Shown: positions 6,332 to 12,794 of the stretch, in pieces | Numbering within the stretch: the first letter of the stretch is position 1 | Layout of the letters: each line of letters starts with the position of its first letter | NCBI GenBank assembly: GCA_964436935.1 | Contig: CAYTES010000042.1 | Span: 1-12,835, forward strand | Source: CAYTES01 sp964436935 | Lineage (GTDB): Bacteria > Patescibacteriota > Gracilibacteria > UBA1369 > UBA12473 | Length of the DNA stretch: 12,835 nt | Direction of reading: 5' to 3' | Made by a program: the position numbers and the translations under genes | Notes under the pieces: generated by a model | Databases searched by the model: none | Seen by the model: the letters and a program-made list of their open reading frames with translations, nothing else | Told to the model about the DNA's origin: nothing

Positions 6332-6772
6332 TCACTTGTCCGTGCTGCCAAACCCGCCACGACTCTCTTCTCGAATCGAGTCCACCTCTTCCCATTCAAA
6401 TCGATCGATCCTCACAAAAACTCCCTGCGCAATTTTGTCGCCTCGCTCGACGGTAACGGATTCCGTTGCGAAATTATAGACTTGAATCTTCACCTCATCC
6501 TCGGGGCCACAGTAGTCATGGTCAATAATCCCGAAGCCGTGGGGAAAGGTGAGCCCCTTTTTGCGTGGAGTGCTGCTTCGTGAGGCCACCGCCAGCATAT
6601 ACCCTTCCGGCACTTCCACGATGACATTTCCGGGAATCAGCTCGATCTTGCCCGGCTCAATCGTCACGGTTTCTCGTGCCAGTAGATCAAAACCCACTGC
6701 CCCTCGTGTTTCGTATACCGGTAGGGGAAGGGTTTTGTCGATCCTTTGAATTTTGACACGGGACGGTTTCAT
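6332..6772 (-). CDS. dut: dUTP diphosphatase (trimeric dUTPase)
   Basis: Dut hydrolyses dUTP to dUMP and pyrophosphate, keeping uracil out of DNA and providing the precursor of dTMP. All five family motifs are present: AVGFDLLA (25-32), ASRSSTPRKKG (63-73), GIIDHDYCGP (81-90), GDKIAQGVF (111-119) and the C-terminal GGFGSTDK (139-146). At 146 aa it is the usual size. The start is the ATG at 6770-6772, which overlaps the TGA of the upstream hydrolase gene as ATGA, so the two are probably translationally coupled. The open frame continues upstream only as a shadow of that gene. A thymidylate kinase-like gene 0.6 kb further on fits a shared role in thymidine nucleotide supply. Confidence 0.94.
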   Translation of the reverse strand: MKPSRVKIQRIDKTLPLPVYETRGAVGFDLLARETVTIEPGKIELIPGNVIVEVPEGYMLAVASRSSTPRKKGLTFPHGFGIIDHDYCGPEDEVKIQVYNFATESVTVERGDKIAQGVFVRIDRFEWEEVDSIREESRGGFGSTDK

Positions 6773-7404
6773 GATTCCAGGGTAAATGTGTCGACCAATT
6801 TTTTCAACTCTTCTTTCAATTTGCCATTCACCATGCGTCCATGGCCCGGAATGATCACGTCCGCCTTGGAAAAAATGAACTTCAAACTGTCCAGAAATAT
6901 CGTGGGGTTGCTGGCACTCATGCGACACTCCTTCCGTACAATATCTTCCCGAAAGGCATCGCCTACACACATCCATATTTCCCCTTCGTGCTCAACCATC
7001 AAACTTAAATCTTCCGTTCCACTGTGTCCCGGGGTTTTGATGAGCTGAATATTTTTAACCAAAGGCCACACGCGTCGAGTTCGGTCAATATGGGCGGAAC
7101 CGTTTGGATGCATCACCCCATCACCGGTATGGATGAATGCCGTTTTGGAAAACAAAAAATTATTGGAGCAGTGGTCGAAGTGATAGTGGCTGTTGACCAC
7201 ATGATGGATGTCCGAAGGTTTTAATCCACGCGCCTCAAGCGCTTGAAGCAGTTTTTCCTGATAAATGAACGCACTAGTATCAAAAAGAACATTCACGCCG
7301 TGGTGTCGAATCAAGATCGAACTGCTGGCCAAAGGATCAATACTATATCGTCCCTCCTCCAGTTCATGATTGGTATGGACGCCTTCAAAAAGCACCTCGA
7401 TCAT
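6769..7404 (-). CDS. Metallo-beta-lactamase-fold hydrolase
   Basis: This is a 211-aa single-domain protein of the metallo-beta-lactamase superfamily. The metal ligands are clear: His73, His75, Asp77 and His78 in NSHYHFDH (71-78), His127 in TPGHSG (124-129), Asp149 in VGDAF (147-151) and His188 in IIPGHGR (184-190). The complete set predicts a dinuclear metal centre and hydrolase activity; the substrate cannot be read from the sequence. No signal peptide is present, so it is probably cytosolic. Glyoxalase II-like, lactonase or other thioester and phosphodiester hydrolases are all possible. It overlaps dut by 4 bp. The start is the ATG at 7402-7404. No strong promoter is seen upstream. Confidence 0.88.
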   Translation of the reverse strand: MIEVLFEGVHTNHELEEGRYSIDPLASSSILIRHHGVNVLFDTSAFIYQEKLLQALEARGLKPSDIHHVVNSHYHFDHCSNNFLFSKTAFIHTGDGVMHPNGSAHIDRTRRVWPLVKNIQLIKTPGHSGTEDLSLMVEHEGEIWMCVGDAFREDIVRKECRMSASNPTIFLDSLKFIFSKADVIIPGHGRMVNGKLKEELKKLVDTFTLES

Positions 7405-7465
7405 GAGAAAAGGTTAGCCTAAGGGTTCATCCGGAAATAAATTGCTCAGATTTAAGTTCAATGCG

Positions 7466-7557
7466 CTCCGAATACGGCGCTACGATTGAGAAAAATATCG
7501 AGGCGTACCAGAGGTACGACGAAAAATTTTTCGATTGAAAAGCGATTGTATTCGGAG
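7466..7557. repeat. 92-bp imperfect palindrome (element B)
   Basis: Outer arms CTCCGAATAC (7466-7475) and GTATTCGGAG (7548-7557) are perfect inverted copies, and the centre CGTACC-AGA-GGTACG (7504-7518) shares the same axis, near 7511. Between them, A/T-rich segments with GAAAAATAT and GAAAAATTTTTC are mostly complementary. It fills the gap between rplA and the hydrolase gene. Length and layout (outer arm, AT-rich arm, GC-rich centre) match element A at 1548-1642. No T run follows on either strand. Confidence 0.7.
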
Positions 7558-7604
7558 ATGAAGTGGACATAAGATGGGTAATTTATTTATGGACGAACCC
7601 TAAG

Positions 7605-8300
7605 TTACCGTGTAAAGGCAGAAGCCTCCAAGTGAATTCCGGGGCCCATGGTCGTGGCCAAAGTGATACTGCTCACGTAGGCGCCTTTTACACCTCCGGG
7701 GCGTGCGGCCAAAATGGCTTTCATGTAGGCTTGGATATTCTCTTTCAATTGGTCTTCACCAAAGGAAACTTTTCCAATCATGTTATGAAGGTTCCCATGT
7801 TTGTCGTTACGGAATTCTACTTTTCCCTTCGTTACTTCTTTGATGGTTTTGGCAATGTCGGTTGAAATGGTTCCCGCTTTAGGATTGGGCATTAAACCTT
7901 TCTGTCCCAATGTTCGGGCAATTTTACCCAATTTCTTCATGGTCTCCGGGTGGGCGACCGCCACATCGAAATCGAGCCATCCTTTGTTCACTTCTTCAAT
8001 CAATTCATCGCTGCCGGCTTTGATGGCTCCGGCTTCCAAAGCCTCTTTTTGCTGAGCATCTTCGACAAAGGCCACCACACGCACCGATTTACCGGTTCCA
8101 TGAGGCAGGCTCACGGTGCTTCGCAGCACTTGGTCCGCCTTGCTGGTATCGATATCCAGCTTGATGTGAATTTCCACACTGGAGTCGAATTTGGTGACCG
8201 AGGTTTCCTTTACTAATTTCACCGCTTCATCGAGCGGGTATTTTCGTTGAGTGTCGATTTTTTCAGCGGCAGCTCGATATTTTTTGCCTTGTTTTGGCAT
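7605..8300 (-). CDS. rplA: 50S ribosomal protein L1
   Basis: L1 binds 23S rRNA at the mobile L1 stalk near the ribosomal E site and in many bacteria represses its own operon by binding the mRNA. At 231 aa it has the usual length. The family signature KGLMPNPKAGT lies in the second half, and the N-terminus MPKQGKKYRAA and the segment RSTVSLPHGTGKSVRVVAF are typical. I chose the ATG at 8298-8300; the open frame extends 19 codons upstream, but that extension covers a hairpin and does not resemble L1. No Shine-Dalgarno sequence precedes it. It follows rplK by 72 nt; the usual rplJ and rplL do not follow, and a palindrome and a hydrolase gene come next instead. Confidence 0.96.
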   Translation of the reverse strand: MPKQGKKYRAAAEKIDTQRKYPLDEAVKLVKETSVTKFDSSVEIHIKLDIDTSKADQVLRSTVSLPHGTGKSVRVVAFVEDAQQKEALEAGAIKAGSDELIEEVNKGWLDFDVAVAHPETMKKLGKIARTLGQKGLMPNPKAGTISTDIAKTIKEVTKGKVEFRNDKHGNLHNMIGKVSFGEDQLKENIQAYMKAILAARPGGVKGAYVSSITLATTMGPGIHLEASAFTR

Positions 8301-8314
8301 GATGGGATTGTTAA

Positions 8315-8355
8315 GTGGTACAAACGCCCGCCTCCGATAGAGGTTGGGCTCCCAC
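8315..8355 (-). promoter_or_regulatory. Hairpin in the rplK-rplA spacer, possible L1 autoregulatory site
   Basis: On the rplK-rplA transcript, GTGG, GCCC and CCTC pair in order with GAGG, GGGC and CCAC, with a 5-nt loop (TATCG) and asymmetric internal loops. The structure sits just before the rplA start. L1 is known to repress its operon through an mRNA structure that mimics its rRNA site, so this is a reasonable candidate; I have not matched it to a known L1 consensus. Confidence 0.35.
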
Positions 8356-8372
8356 AAAAGGGGATTTAGTAA

Positions 8373-8798
8373 TTATCCTTCCACGGTCACGCCCATATTT
8401 CGAGCGGTTCCGGCAATGATCTTGGCCGCAGCCTTGATGTCGTTCGCATTGAGGTCTTCCATTTTTTCGGCGGCAATGCTTTCCAATTGAGCCTGAGTGA
8501 TTTTTCCCACTTTGCTCTTATTTGGTTCTCCGGATCCTTTGGGGATGCCAATCGCTTTTTTAATCAATTCAGCGGCAGGGGGGCTTTTGAGGATGAAATC
8601 AAAGCTGCGATCTTCATAAACCGTGATGATCACCGGAATAACCGTGTCACCCAAAGCACGAGTCGCATCATTGAATTTGGCACAAAAATCTTGAATCTGC
8701 ACGCCATGTTGACCCAAGGCAGGCCCCACGGGGGGGGCAGGATTTGCTTTTCCAGCGGAAATCTGAAGCTTGATCTGAGTTTTAACTTTTTTAGCCAT
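8373..8798 (-). CDS. rplK: 50S ribosomal protein L11
   Basis: L11 binds the GTPase-associated region of 23S rRNA and takes part in factor binding and the stringent response. The 141-aa length is standard. The N-terminal domain has QISAGKANPAPPVGPALGQH (12-31), including the Pro-rich hinge; the C-terminal RNA-binding domain contains KSPPAAELIKKAIGI and ends with IAGTARNMGVTVEG, as in the family. The start is the ATG at 8796-8798. The upstream sequence lacks a Shine-Dalgarno motif and actually contains CTCCT. A good promoter lies 25 nt before the start codon, so rplK and rplA probably form their own transcription unit, separate from secE-nusG. Confidence 0.97.
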   Translation of the reverse strand: MAKKVKTQIKLQISAGKANPAPPVGPALGQHGVQIQDFCAKFNDATRALGDTVIPVIITVYEDRSFDFILKSPPAAELIKKAIGIPKGSGEPNKSKVGKITQAQLESIAAEKMEDLNANDIKAAAKIIAGTARNMGVTVEG

Positions 8799-8822
8799 GA
8801 TAATAAAATTAGGAGCGGATGC

Positions 8823-8851
8823 ACTTTACTTCAACTTTTAGCGGGAGTCAA
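8823..8851 (-). promoter_or_regulatory. rplK-rplA promoter
   Basis: The minus strand carries TTGACT (8846-8851) and TAAAGT (8823-8828), 17 nt apart, matching consensus at five and four of six positions. The transcript would begin about 18 nt before the rplK ATG. No other open frame uses this gap. Confidence 0.6.
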
Positions 8852-8895
8852 AAGAAAAATTAAAGAATGAGCAAAATCTGTTCCTACTATAAAAT

Positions 8896-9663
8896 TTACA
8901 AGGCCTCGGTCAGGCTTCTTATGGAAGAGTGGTAACTGGGGGTGTATTCAAAGCAGTAAACCAGATTATTTTTTTGAAAAACCAAAAAAACAGAGTTGGT
9001 TTTGGTGGAATGATTGAAATAAAACGACGCATCACCATAAGAATTGGTTTCATTCATGGTGCCCGAGATTGAAGTTTCGGCCAGGCCGCGGAGGGTTTGA
9101 TAGGCCTCAAAGGCTTTGGTTTCCGTGGAGGTTTCCAGTTCATAGATCGAGCCCACATAATCGGGGCCGTCAAACAATTTATGGTAAAAAACGGTGTCCT
9201 CCTTGAACGCTTCTTCGGTATCCCAAAATCCAAAAATAAGGCCGTCGTACCAATCGGTTTCGAGCGAGGGTTCGGAGAAGTTCAGGGTGCTGATGAGTTC
9301 CGAGGTGATCGTTGCTGAAGAAAAATCTTCCGAAGATGAGGACTCAGGGGCCGTAGCAAACTCTTCAAAAGAAGAAAGTTCCTCGAGGTTCTGTGCGGTG
9401 AGGGTTTCGTCGCTTCGTTCTTCGCTTGAGGTGGAGGTTTCTTCTGTGTCGATCGGGGTCCCCGTGGTCATTTCATCACCATTCTCGTTAAGAAGTCCTG
9501 CGGTGTTTCGGCTGATCTGTGTGGTGGAGTTTTCGGTTTCCTCTTCTTGAATGTGAGAGGAGGCTGCAAAATCGGCCCCCCAGTAGTTGTTGAGGACCAG
9601 GTCCGCCATCACCAGAATGACCATTGACGAGAACAGAAGTGTGAAAACCGTAAATTTATGCAT
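8896..9663 (-). CDS. Membrane-anchored Ser/Thr/Glu-rich protein of unknown function
   Basis: This 255-aa protein has one N-terminal hydrophobic helix (about residues 4-24, FTVFTLLFSSMVILVMADLV) that is likely an uncleaved anchor. A low-complexity linker rich in Ser, Thr and Glu follows (about 35-125). The C-terminal part looks folded (about 135-255), with WYDGLIFGFWDTEEAF and NSVFLVFQKNNLVYCFEYTP. The domain is probably outside the membrane. The family is not recognised. I start at the ATG at 9661-9663; a TTG 21 nt further upstream is possible but would add Pro and Cys before the anchor. It lies between nusG and rplK, where bacteria normally have no gene, and has its own promoter. ACCCCTCCT directly precedes the ATG. 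Confidence 0.8.
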   Translation of the reverse strand: MHKFTVFTLLFSSMVILVMADLVLNNYWGADFAASSHIQEEETENSTTQISRNTAGLLNENGDEMTTGTPIDTEETSTSSEERSDETLTAQNLEELSSFEEFATAPESSSSEDFSSATITSELISTLNFSEPSLETDWYDGLIFGFWDTEEAFKEDTVFYHKLFDGPDYVGSIYELETSTETKAFEAYQTLRGLAETSISGTMNETNSYGDASFYFNHSTKTNSVFLVFQKNNLVYCFEYTPSYHSSIRSLTEAL

Positions 9664-9692
9664 AGGAGGGGTACACAAAATCAACTTTCTTT

Positions 9693-9721
9693 ATGGTAGT
9701 TTGAAGCGAGTCTAAAGTCAA
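9693..9721 (-). promoter_or_regulatory. Promoter of the anchored protein gene
   Basis: On the minus strand, TTGACT (9716-9721) and TACCAT (9693-9698) are 17 nt apart, matching consensus at five and four of six positions. It lies between the nusG terminator and the ATG at 9663, giving a leader of about 23-24 nt. Confidence 0.5.
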
Positions 9722-9745
9722 AAATCTAGGAGCTGTTCACTTCCT

Positions 9746-9778
9746 AAAAAGAGACGAAAGGTTGCTTCGTCTCTTTTT
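9746..9778 (-). terminator. Intrinsic terminator after nusG
   Basis: AAAAAGAGACGAA (9746-9758) and TTCGTCTCTTTTT (9766-9778) form a perfect 13-bp stem with a 7-nt loop. On the minus strand the GC-containing stem is followed by TTTTT, the classic intrinsic terminator form, 35 nt beyond the nusG stop. The A and T tracts make it symmetrical, so it could also work on the plus strand. Confidence 0.85.
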
Positions 9779-9813
9779 GTTTGAGTTATCCCCCGTATTC
9801 AGGAGAGAGCTCC

Positions 9814-10359
9814 TTATTTCTTTTTGATCTGTGTGAAATCAAGTTCCACGGGCGTTTCACGGCCGAAGATCGTGATCAAAACCTTGACCTTACCCTTTTC
9901 TTTATCAATCGTTTGAATGAGTCCATCGTAGTTGGCAAAAGGTCCATCCAAGACCATCACAGGGTCGTTCATTTGGAAGTCGATCTTGAATTTCGGATCG
10001 GTTTCTCCCATATGACGTCGGACCACCTTGAATTCTTCGGCTGAAACAGGAACCGGAATAATGCCAGAGCCTACGAACCCGGTGACATTGGGAGTATTTC
10101 GCACCACATACCAGGATTCATCATCCACGGTCATGTCGACCAGGACATACCCGGGGAAAAGACGCTTCTTTTCTGTTTTTGGCTTTCCGTTCTTAATCAC
10201 AATTTGAGTTTCCGTTGGAACCACCACATCGAAAATTTTCTCCTGCATGTTCATGGACTCGATACGCTGCAGCAGTGCTTCGCGAACCGCATCCTCATAG
10301 CCGGAGTAGGTGTGAATGACATACCAGTTTCTACCGGTATTTTTAGCTTGCTTGGTCAT
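9814..10359 (-). CDS. nusG: Transcription termination/antitermination factor NusG
   Basis: NusG binds RNA polymerase through its N-terminal domain and contacts Rho or ribosomal protein S10 through its C-terminal KOW domain. At 181 aa it matches the family. The N-terminal domain shows NWYVIHTYSGYEDAVREAL (11-29) and KKRLFPGYVLVDM (64-76); the KOW domain begins near residue 130 with NDPVMVLDGPFANYDGLI and ends with FGRETPVELDFTQIKK. The start is the ATG at 10357-10359. A GAGGTGG stretch lies too far upstream (about 16 nt) to serve as a normal ribosome binding site and belongs to the secE end. It is 10 bp downstream of secE and ends before a strong terminator. Confidence 0.97.
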   Translation of the reverse strand: MTKQAKNTGRNWYVIHTYSGYEDAVREALLQRIESMNMQEKIFDVVVPTETQIVIKNGKPKTEKKRLFPGYVLVDMTVDDESWYVVRNTPNVTGFVGSGIIPVPVSAEEFKVVRRHMGETDPKFKIDFQMNDPVMVLDGPFANYDGLIQTIDKEKGKVKVLITIFGRETPVELDFTQIKKK

Positions 10360-10369
10360 AGGTTATTTT

Positions 10370-10588
10370 TTATGCCACCTCGGAAGGTGAGGTGAATAAG
10401 TCGATTAAAGAGTTGAAGCCATAGGAAAATCCATAATCCAAGATTCCAAGAATGAGGGCAACGATAAGGCTAAATATAATCACAATAATGGTGAGTTGAA
10501 CCAACTGTTCTTTAGTGGGCCAGGTGACTTTGCGCAATTCCGAAAAACTGTCGGAGAAATAGCGCATCAATGGATTGAATTTTTTCAT
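10370..10588 (-). CDS. secE: Preprotein translocase subunit SecE
   Basis: SecE stabilises SecY in the protein-conducting channel of the inner membrane. The 72-aa protein is the short, single-span form. It has the signature SFSELRKVTWPTKEQ (14-28) in the amphipathic helix, followed by one transmembrane helix (about 31-53, LTIIVIIFSLIVALILGILD). The start is the ATG at 10586-10588; CCTC rather than a Shine-Dalgarno motif stands before it. SecE followed by nusG is the normal bacterial order. The gene is divergent from the pilin-like pair that starts at 10787. Confidence 0.95.
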   Translation of the reverse strand: MKKFNPLMRYFSDSFSELRKVTWPTKEQLVQLTIIVIIFSLIVALILGILDYGFSYGFNSLIDLFTSPSEVA

Positions 10589-10640
10589 GTGAGGAAAACT
10601 AAGGTAATCTTAAAAAGCCCTCGGACTCATATACAACTTA

Positions 10641-10670
10641 ATTTTATCCCAGCATCGAGTAAAGATGCAA
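10641..10670 (-). promoter_or_regulatory. Possible secE-nusG promoter
   Basis: On the minus strand, TTGCAT (10665-10670) and TAAAAT (10641-10646) are separated by 18 nt. The -10 is good, the -35 weak. A small GCATC/GATGC inverted repeat overlaps the -35. The leader would be about 45 nt. A weaker alternative, TTGTAT and TAAGAT 18 nt apart, lies closer to secE. Confidence 0.4.
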
Positions 10671-10713
10671 GAGGATTTTTTATTGTGCCTCTCTTGAGTT
10701 GAGACGCAGGGGA

Positions 10714-10751
10714 AGCGAGTTCTTTTCTTCTCGCTCTAATTCTGTTAAAAT
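10714..10751 (+). promoter_or_regulatory. Possible promoter and inverted repeat before the pilin-like operon
   Basis: TAAAAT (10746-10751) is a good -10 about 35 nt before the ATG at 10787; the -35 at 17-nt spacing, TTTTCT (10723-10728), is poor. The inverted repeat AGCGAG/CTCGCT (10714-10719/10730-10735) encloses that -35, so an activator or repressor could act here. The poor -35 with a good -10 is what an activated promoter may look like, but this is inference. Confidence 0.35.
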
Positions 10752-10786
10752 AAAGGGATTAACAAAAACTAAAGTAACTCTTCCGC

Positions 10787-11758
10787 ATGGCTTTCTTGCC
10801 CCATTTTGAGCTTCGGGTTCACGCTAAAGCCCTAAAGCGCTTCCTCAAAGAGGCGTTTGTGATTTTGGCCTTAATGATGGTGGTCTTAACACTGCATGCT
10901 CAGCCCTCATGGGCCGCAGGCTTTTTACCTCTTCCCACCAGTGAGAGCCTTGGGGATGTGCCCAATCCCAAGGGAGAAGGGCTTCAAAAGGGCTACAATG
11001 CGGTATGGGAGCTCGCCCGAAATTACCGTTACATCATTGGGGCGGTGGCGGTGCTCCTGATGACCGTTTCCGGAGTGAAGATGGTGTTGCAAGGAGATAA
11101 TGAAGAAGCGGTGGGTAAGCAGAAAACCAATCTCGTGTGGGGGGCGGTGGGCTTGGTTTTGATTGCCATTGCCGGTCCCATTTCCGAAATCTTGGACCTT
11201 CAGGATGGCGGATTTCTCACGGACGAAACACGAATCAGTAGTCGCGCCAAGTTGTTCGATGATCAAGTGCATATCCTCATCACTTTCATCAAATACATTT
11301 TGGGAAGCATTACGGTCCTGTTCATGATCCGTTCCGGAGCGTTGCTGATCACGGAAGGCGACTCGGATGAGGTTTTGACTGCGGAGAAAAAGAACCTTTT
11401 GAATGGCGGATTGGCCTTATTTATTATCATTATTTCGGATGTGGTGGTGAAGCAGGTTTTGTTTAAAGTGGATACGGACCAGGCCAATTATTCCACCTCG
11501 GGACAAGAAGCGATTGTCGAGATCGACACCGCTCGTGGGGTTCAGGAAATCGTGGGCATCACCAATTTTGTGGTGACATGGGCGGCTCCTTTTGCCGTTT
11601 TAGCCTTGATTGTGGGTGGGGTGATGTATATTGCGGCATTCGGCGATGAAGAGCTGACCGGGAAAGCAAAAAAGATCATTGTGAATTCCATGATTGCGTT
11701 GCTCATTATCTATGGAGCGTTTGCCTTGGTTTCAACCTTTATCAGTGGCGTATTTTAA
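10787..11758 (+). CDS. Secreted multi-span protein with three VirB2/TrbC-like pilin units
   Basis: This is a 323-aa membrane protein. A signal peptide (about residues 22-43) ends at SWA/A. It is followed by three similar units of about 65 residues (about 79-138, 165-228, 257-323). Each unit is two hydrophobic helices joined by a short charged loop: GDNEEAVGKQK (103-113), GDSDEVLTAEKK (191-202), GDEELTGKAKK (286-296). Such hairpins are the plan of type IV secretion pilins (VirB2/TrbC), which normally carry one unit of two helices. Here the units are fused in tandem, giving six predicted spans. It is followed after 3 bp by a paralogue of the same build. A role in a surface or secretion structure is inferred; no secretion ATPase is in the window. 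Start ATG 10787-10789, no Shine-Dalgarno motif. Confidence 0.82.
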   Translation: MAFLPHFELRVHAKALKRFLKEAFVILALMMVVLTLHAQPSWAAGFLPLPTSESLGDVPNPKGEGLQKGYNAVWELARNYRYIIGAVAVLLMTVSGVKMVLQGDNEEAVGKQKTNLVWGAVGLVLIAIAGPISEILDLQDGGFLTDETRISSRAKLFDDQVHILITFIKYILGSITVLFMIRSGALLITEGDSDEVLTAEKKNLLNGGLALFIIIISDVVVKQVLFKVDTDQANYSTSGQEAIVEIDTARGVQEIVGITNFVVTWAAPFAVLALIVGGVMYIAAFGDEELTGKAKKIIVNSMIALLIIYGAFALVSTFISGVF

Positions 11759-11761
11759 ATC

Positions 11762-12688
11762 ATGAAAACCTTTTTAAAATCATTTTTGAGAATTTCCCTT
11801 CTGCTTAGTCTTCTTGTGGGAGTGACCGGAAACATTGTTTCTGCCGATTTTAAGGATGACTTGGAAGCAGTGGGAGGTAAAACCGAGCTTCAAAACTACG
11901 AAACCACGACGCATGCGGACGCTTCCACTCGAGAGGGCGCGAAAAACATCACGAGTGCCATCTTTTTTGTGGTGGATTTCATGAAATATGTGTTGGGGGC
12001 CATCGCGGTGCTGATGACGATCATCAATGCTGTCCAAATGATTACGGCAGGAAAGGACGCCGAAGATCAGCTCACCAAGCAAAAGAGTTTCATGAAGTAT
12101 TCCATTATGGGATTGATCGTGGTTTTTGTGGCGGATGAAGCGATTAAATCGGCATTTTTTGGGCAGGAAGGGGAGTTTTTGCGGGATGAAGAGGCGGCCA
12201 TTGAGTCGGCAACGGCGGGGGGAAACATCATTGAGGGCATGTACATGGCCGTGGAGGTATTTCTGGGATCCATCGCAGTCTTGATGTTAGTGTATTCCGG
12301 GATTCAAATTTTGGCGGGAGCTGCTTCCGAAGAAACGGTCAATAGCGCCAAAAAGCGTATATATCTTTCGGCTATTGGGTTGGTGGTGGTGGGATTGTCC
12401 GAAACGATCGTGAAGGACTTTCTGTTCAAAAATCAGGGACAAGAGATTGATGTAGCCAGGGGGCAAGCCATTTTGGCGAGTTTGACGAACTTCTTAGTTT
12501 CCGCCATCGGTACGATTTCCGTACTGGTTTTTGTGTATGCCGGATTTTTATACATCCTCAATTTCGGAAATGAAGAGTCAACGGGTAAGGCCAAGAAGAT
12601 GATGATGGGCGCCTTGATTGGGATTGCGGTTTCGGGCATTGCCTTTGCCGCGGTGTCAACGCTGGTGCAGGTTCAGGGGGCACAGTAA
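11762..12688 (+). CDS. Second secreted protein with three VirB2/TrbC-like pilin units
   Basis: This 308-aa paralogue of the upstream gene has a signal peptide (1-28, cleavage after VSA) and three two-helix units (about 72-135, 161-224, 239-304). Their loops are GKDAEDQLTKQK (97-108), GAASEETVNSAKK (186-198) and GNEESTGKAKK (269-279). The junction between units two and three is EIDVARG (228-234), matching EIDTARG (245-251) in the upstream protein, so both descend from one triplicated ancestor. The third unit closely resembles single VirB2/TrbC-type pilins. The 3-bp gap to the upstream stop shows an operon and suggests the products act together, perhaps as a heteromeric membrane assembly. No Shine-Dalgarno sequence is seen before the ATG at 11762-11764. 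Confidence 0.82.
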   Translation: MKTFLKSFLRISLLLSLLVGVTGNIVSADFKDDLEAVGGKTELQNYETTTHADASTREGAKNITSAIFFVVDFMKYVLGAIAVLMTIINAVQMITAGKDAEDQLTKQKSFMKYSIMGLIVVFVADEAIKSAFFGQEGEFLRDEEAAIESATAGGNIIEGMYMAVEVFLGSIAVLMLVYSGIQILAGAASEETVNSAKKRIYLSAIGLVVVGLSETIVKDFLFKNQGQEIDVARGQAILASLTNFLVSAIGTISVLVFVYAGFLYILNFGNEESTGKAKKMMMGALIGIAVSGIAFAAVSTLVQVQGAQ

Positions 12689-12726
12689 TCCGAAGTTGAT
12701 GAGGTGAGCGGGAATAGGGGTGGAGA

Positions 12727-12767
12727 ACATATTTTATATTGACAAAATATAAAATATGTATTTAAAT
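12727..12767 (+). promoter_or_regulatory. Promoter within a perfect AT-rich palindrome
   Basis: ACATATTTTATATT (12727-12740) and AATATAAAATATGT (12746-12759) are perfect 14-bp inverted copies around a 5-nt centre. The consensus -35 TTGACA (12739-12744) spans the left arm and the centre. TTAAAT (12762-12767) lies 17 nt further as a -10, giving a leader of about 20-27 nt before the ATG at 12795. A palindrome covering the -35 is typical of a repressor operator. It could alternatively be a terminator for the pilin-like operon. Confidence 0.55.
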
Positions 12768-12794
12768 GTAATACTATTTGAATTATACCCCTCC

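Noticed and set aside
6773..6976. N-terminal extension of dut
   Set aside because: The open frame continues upstream, but the extra residues do not match dUTPases and overlap the hydrolase gene. The ATG at 6772 makes a clean ATGA overlap.
8301..8357. N-terminal extension of rplA
   Set aside because: The extra 19 codons cover the spacer hairpin and do not resemble L1; the ATG at 8300 gives a normal L1 N-terminus.
10589..10786. tRNA gene next to secE
   Set aside because: tRNA-Trp often lies there, but no T-loop (GTTCRA) with acceptor pairing is visible.
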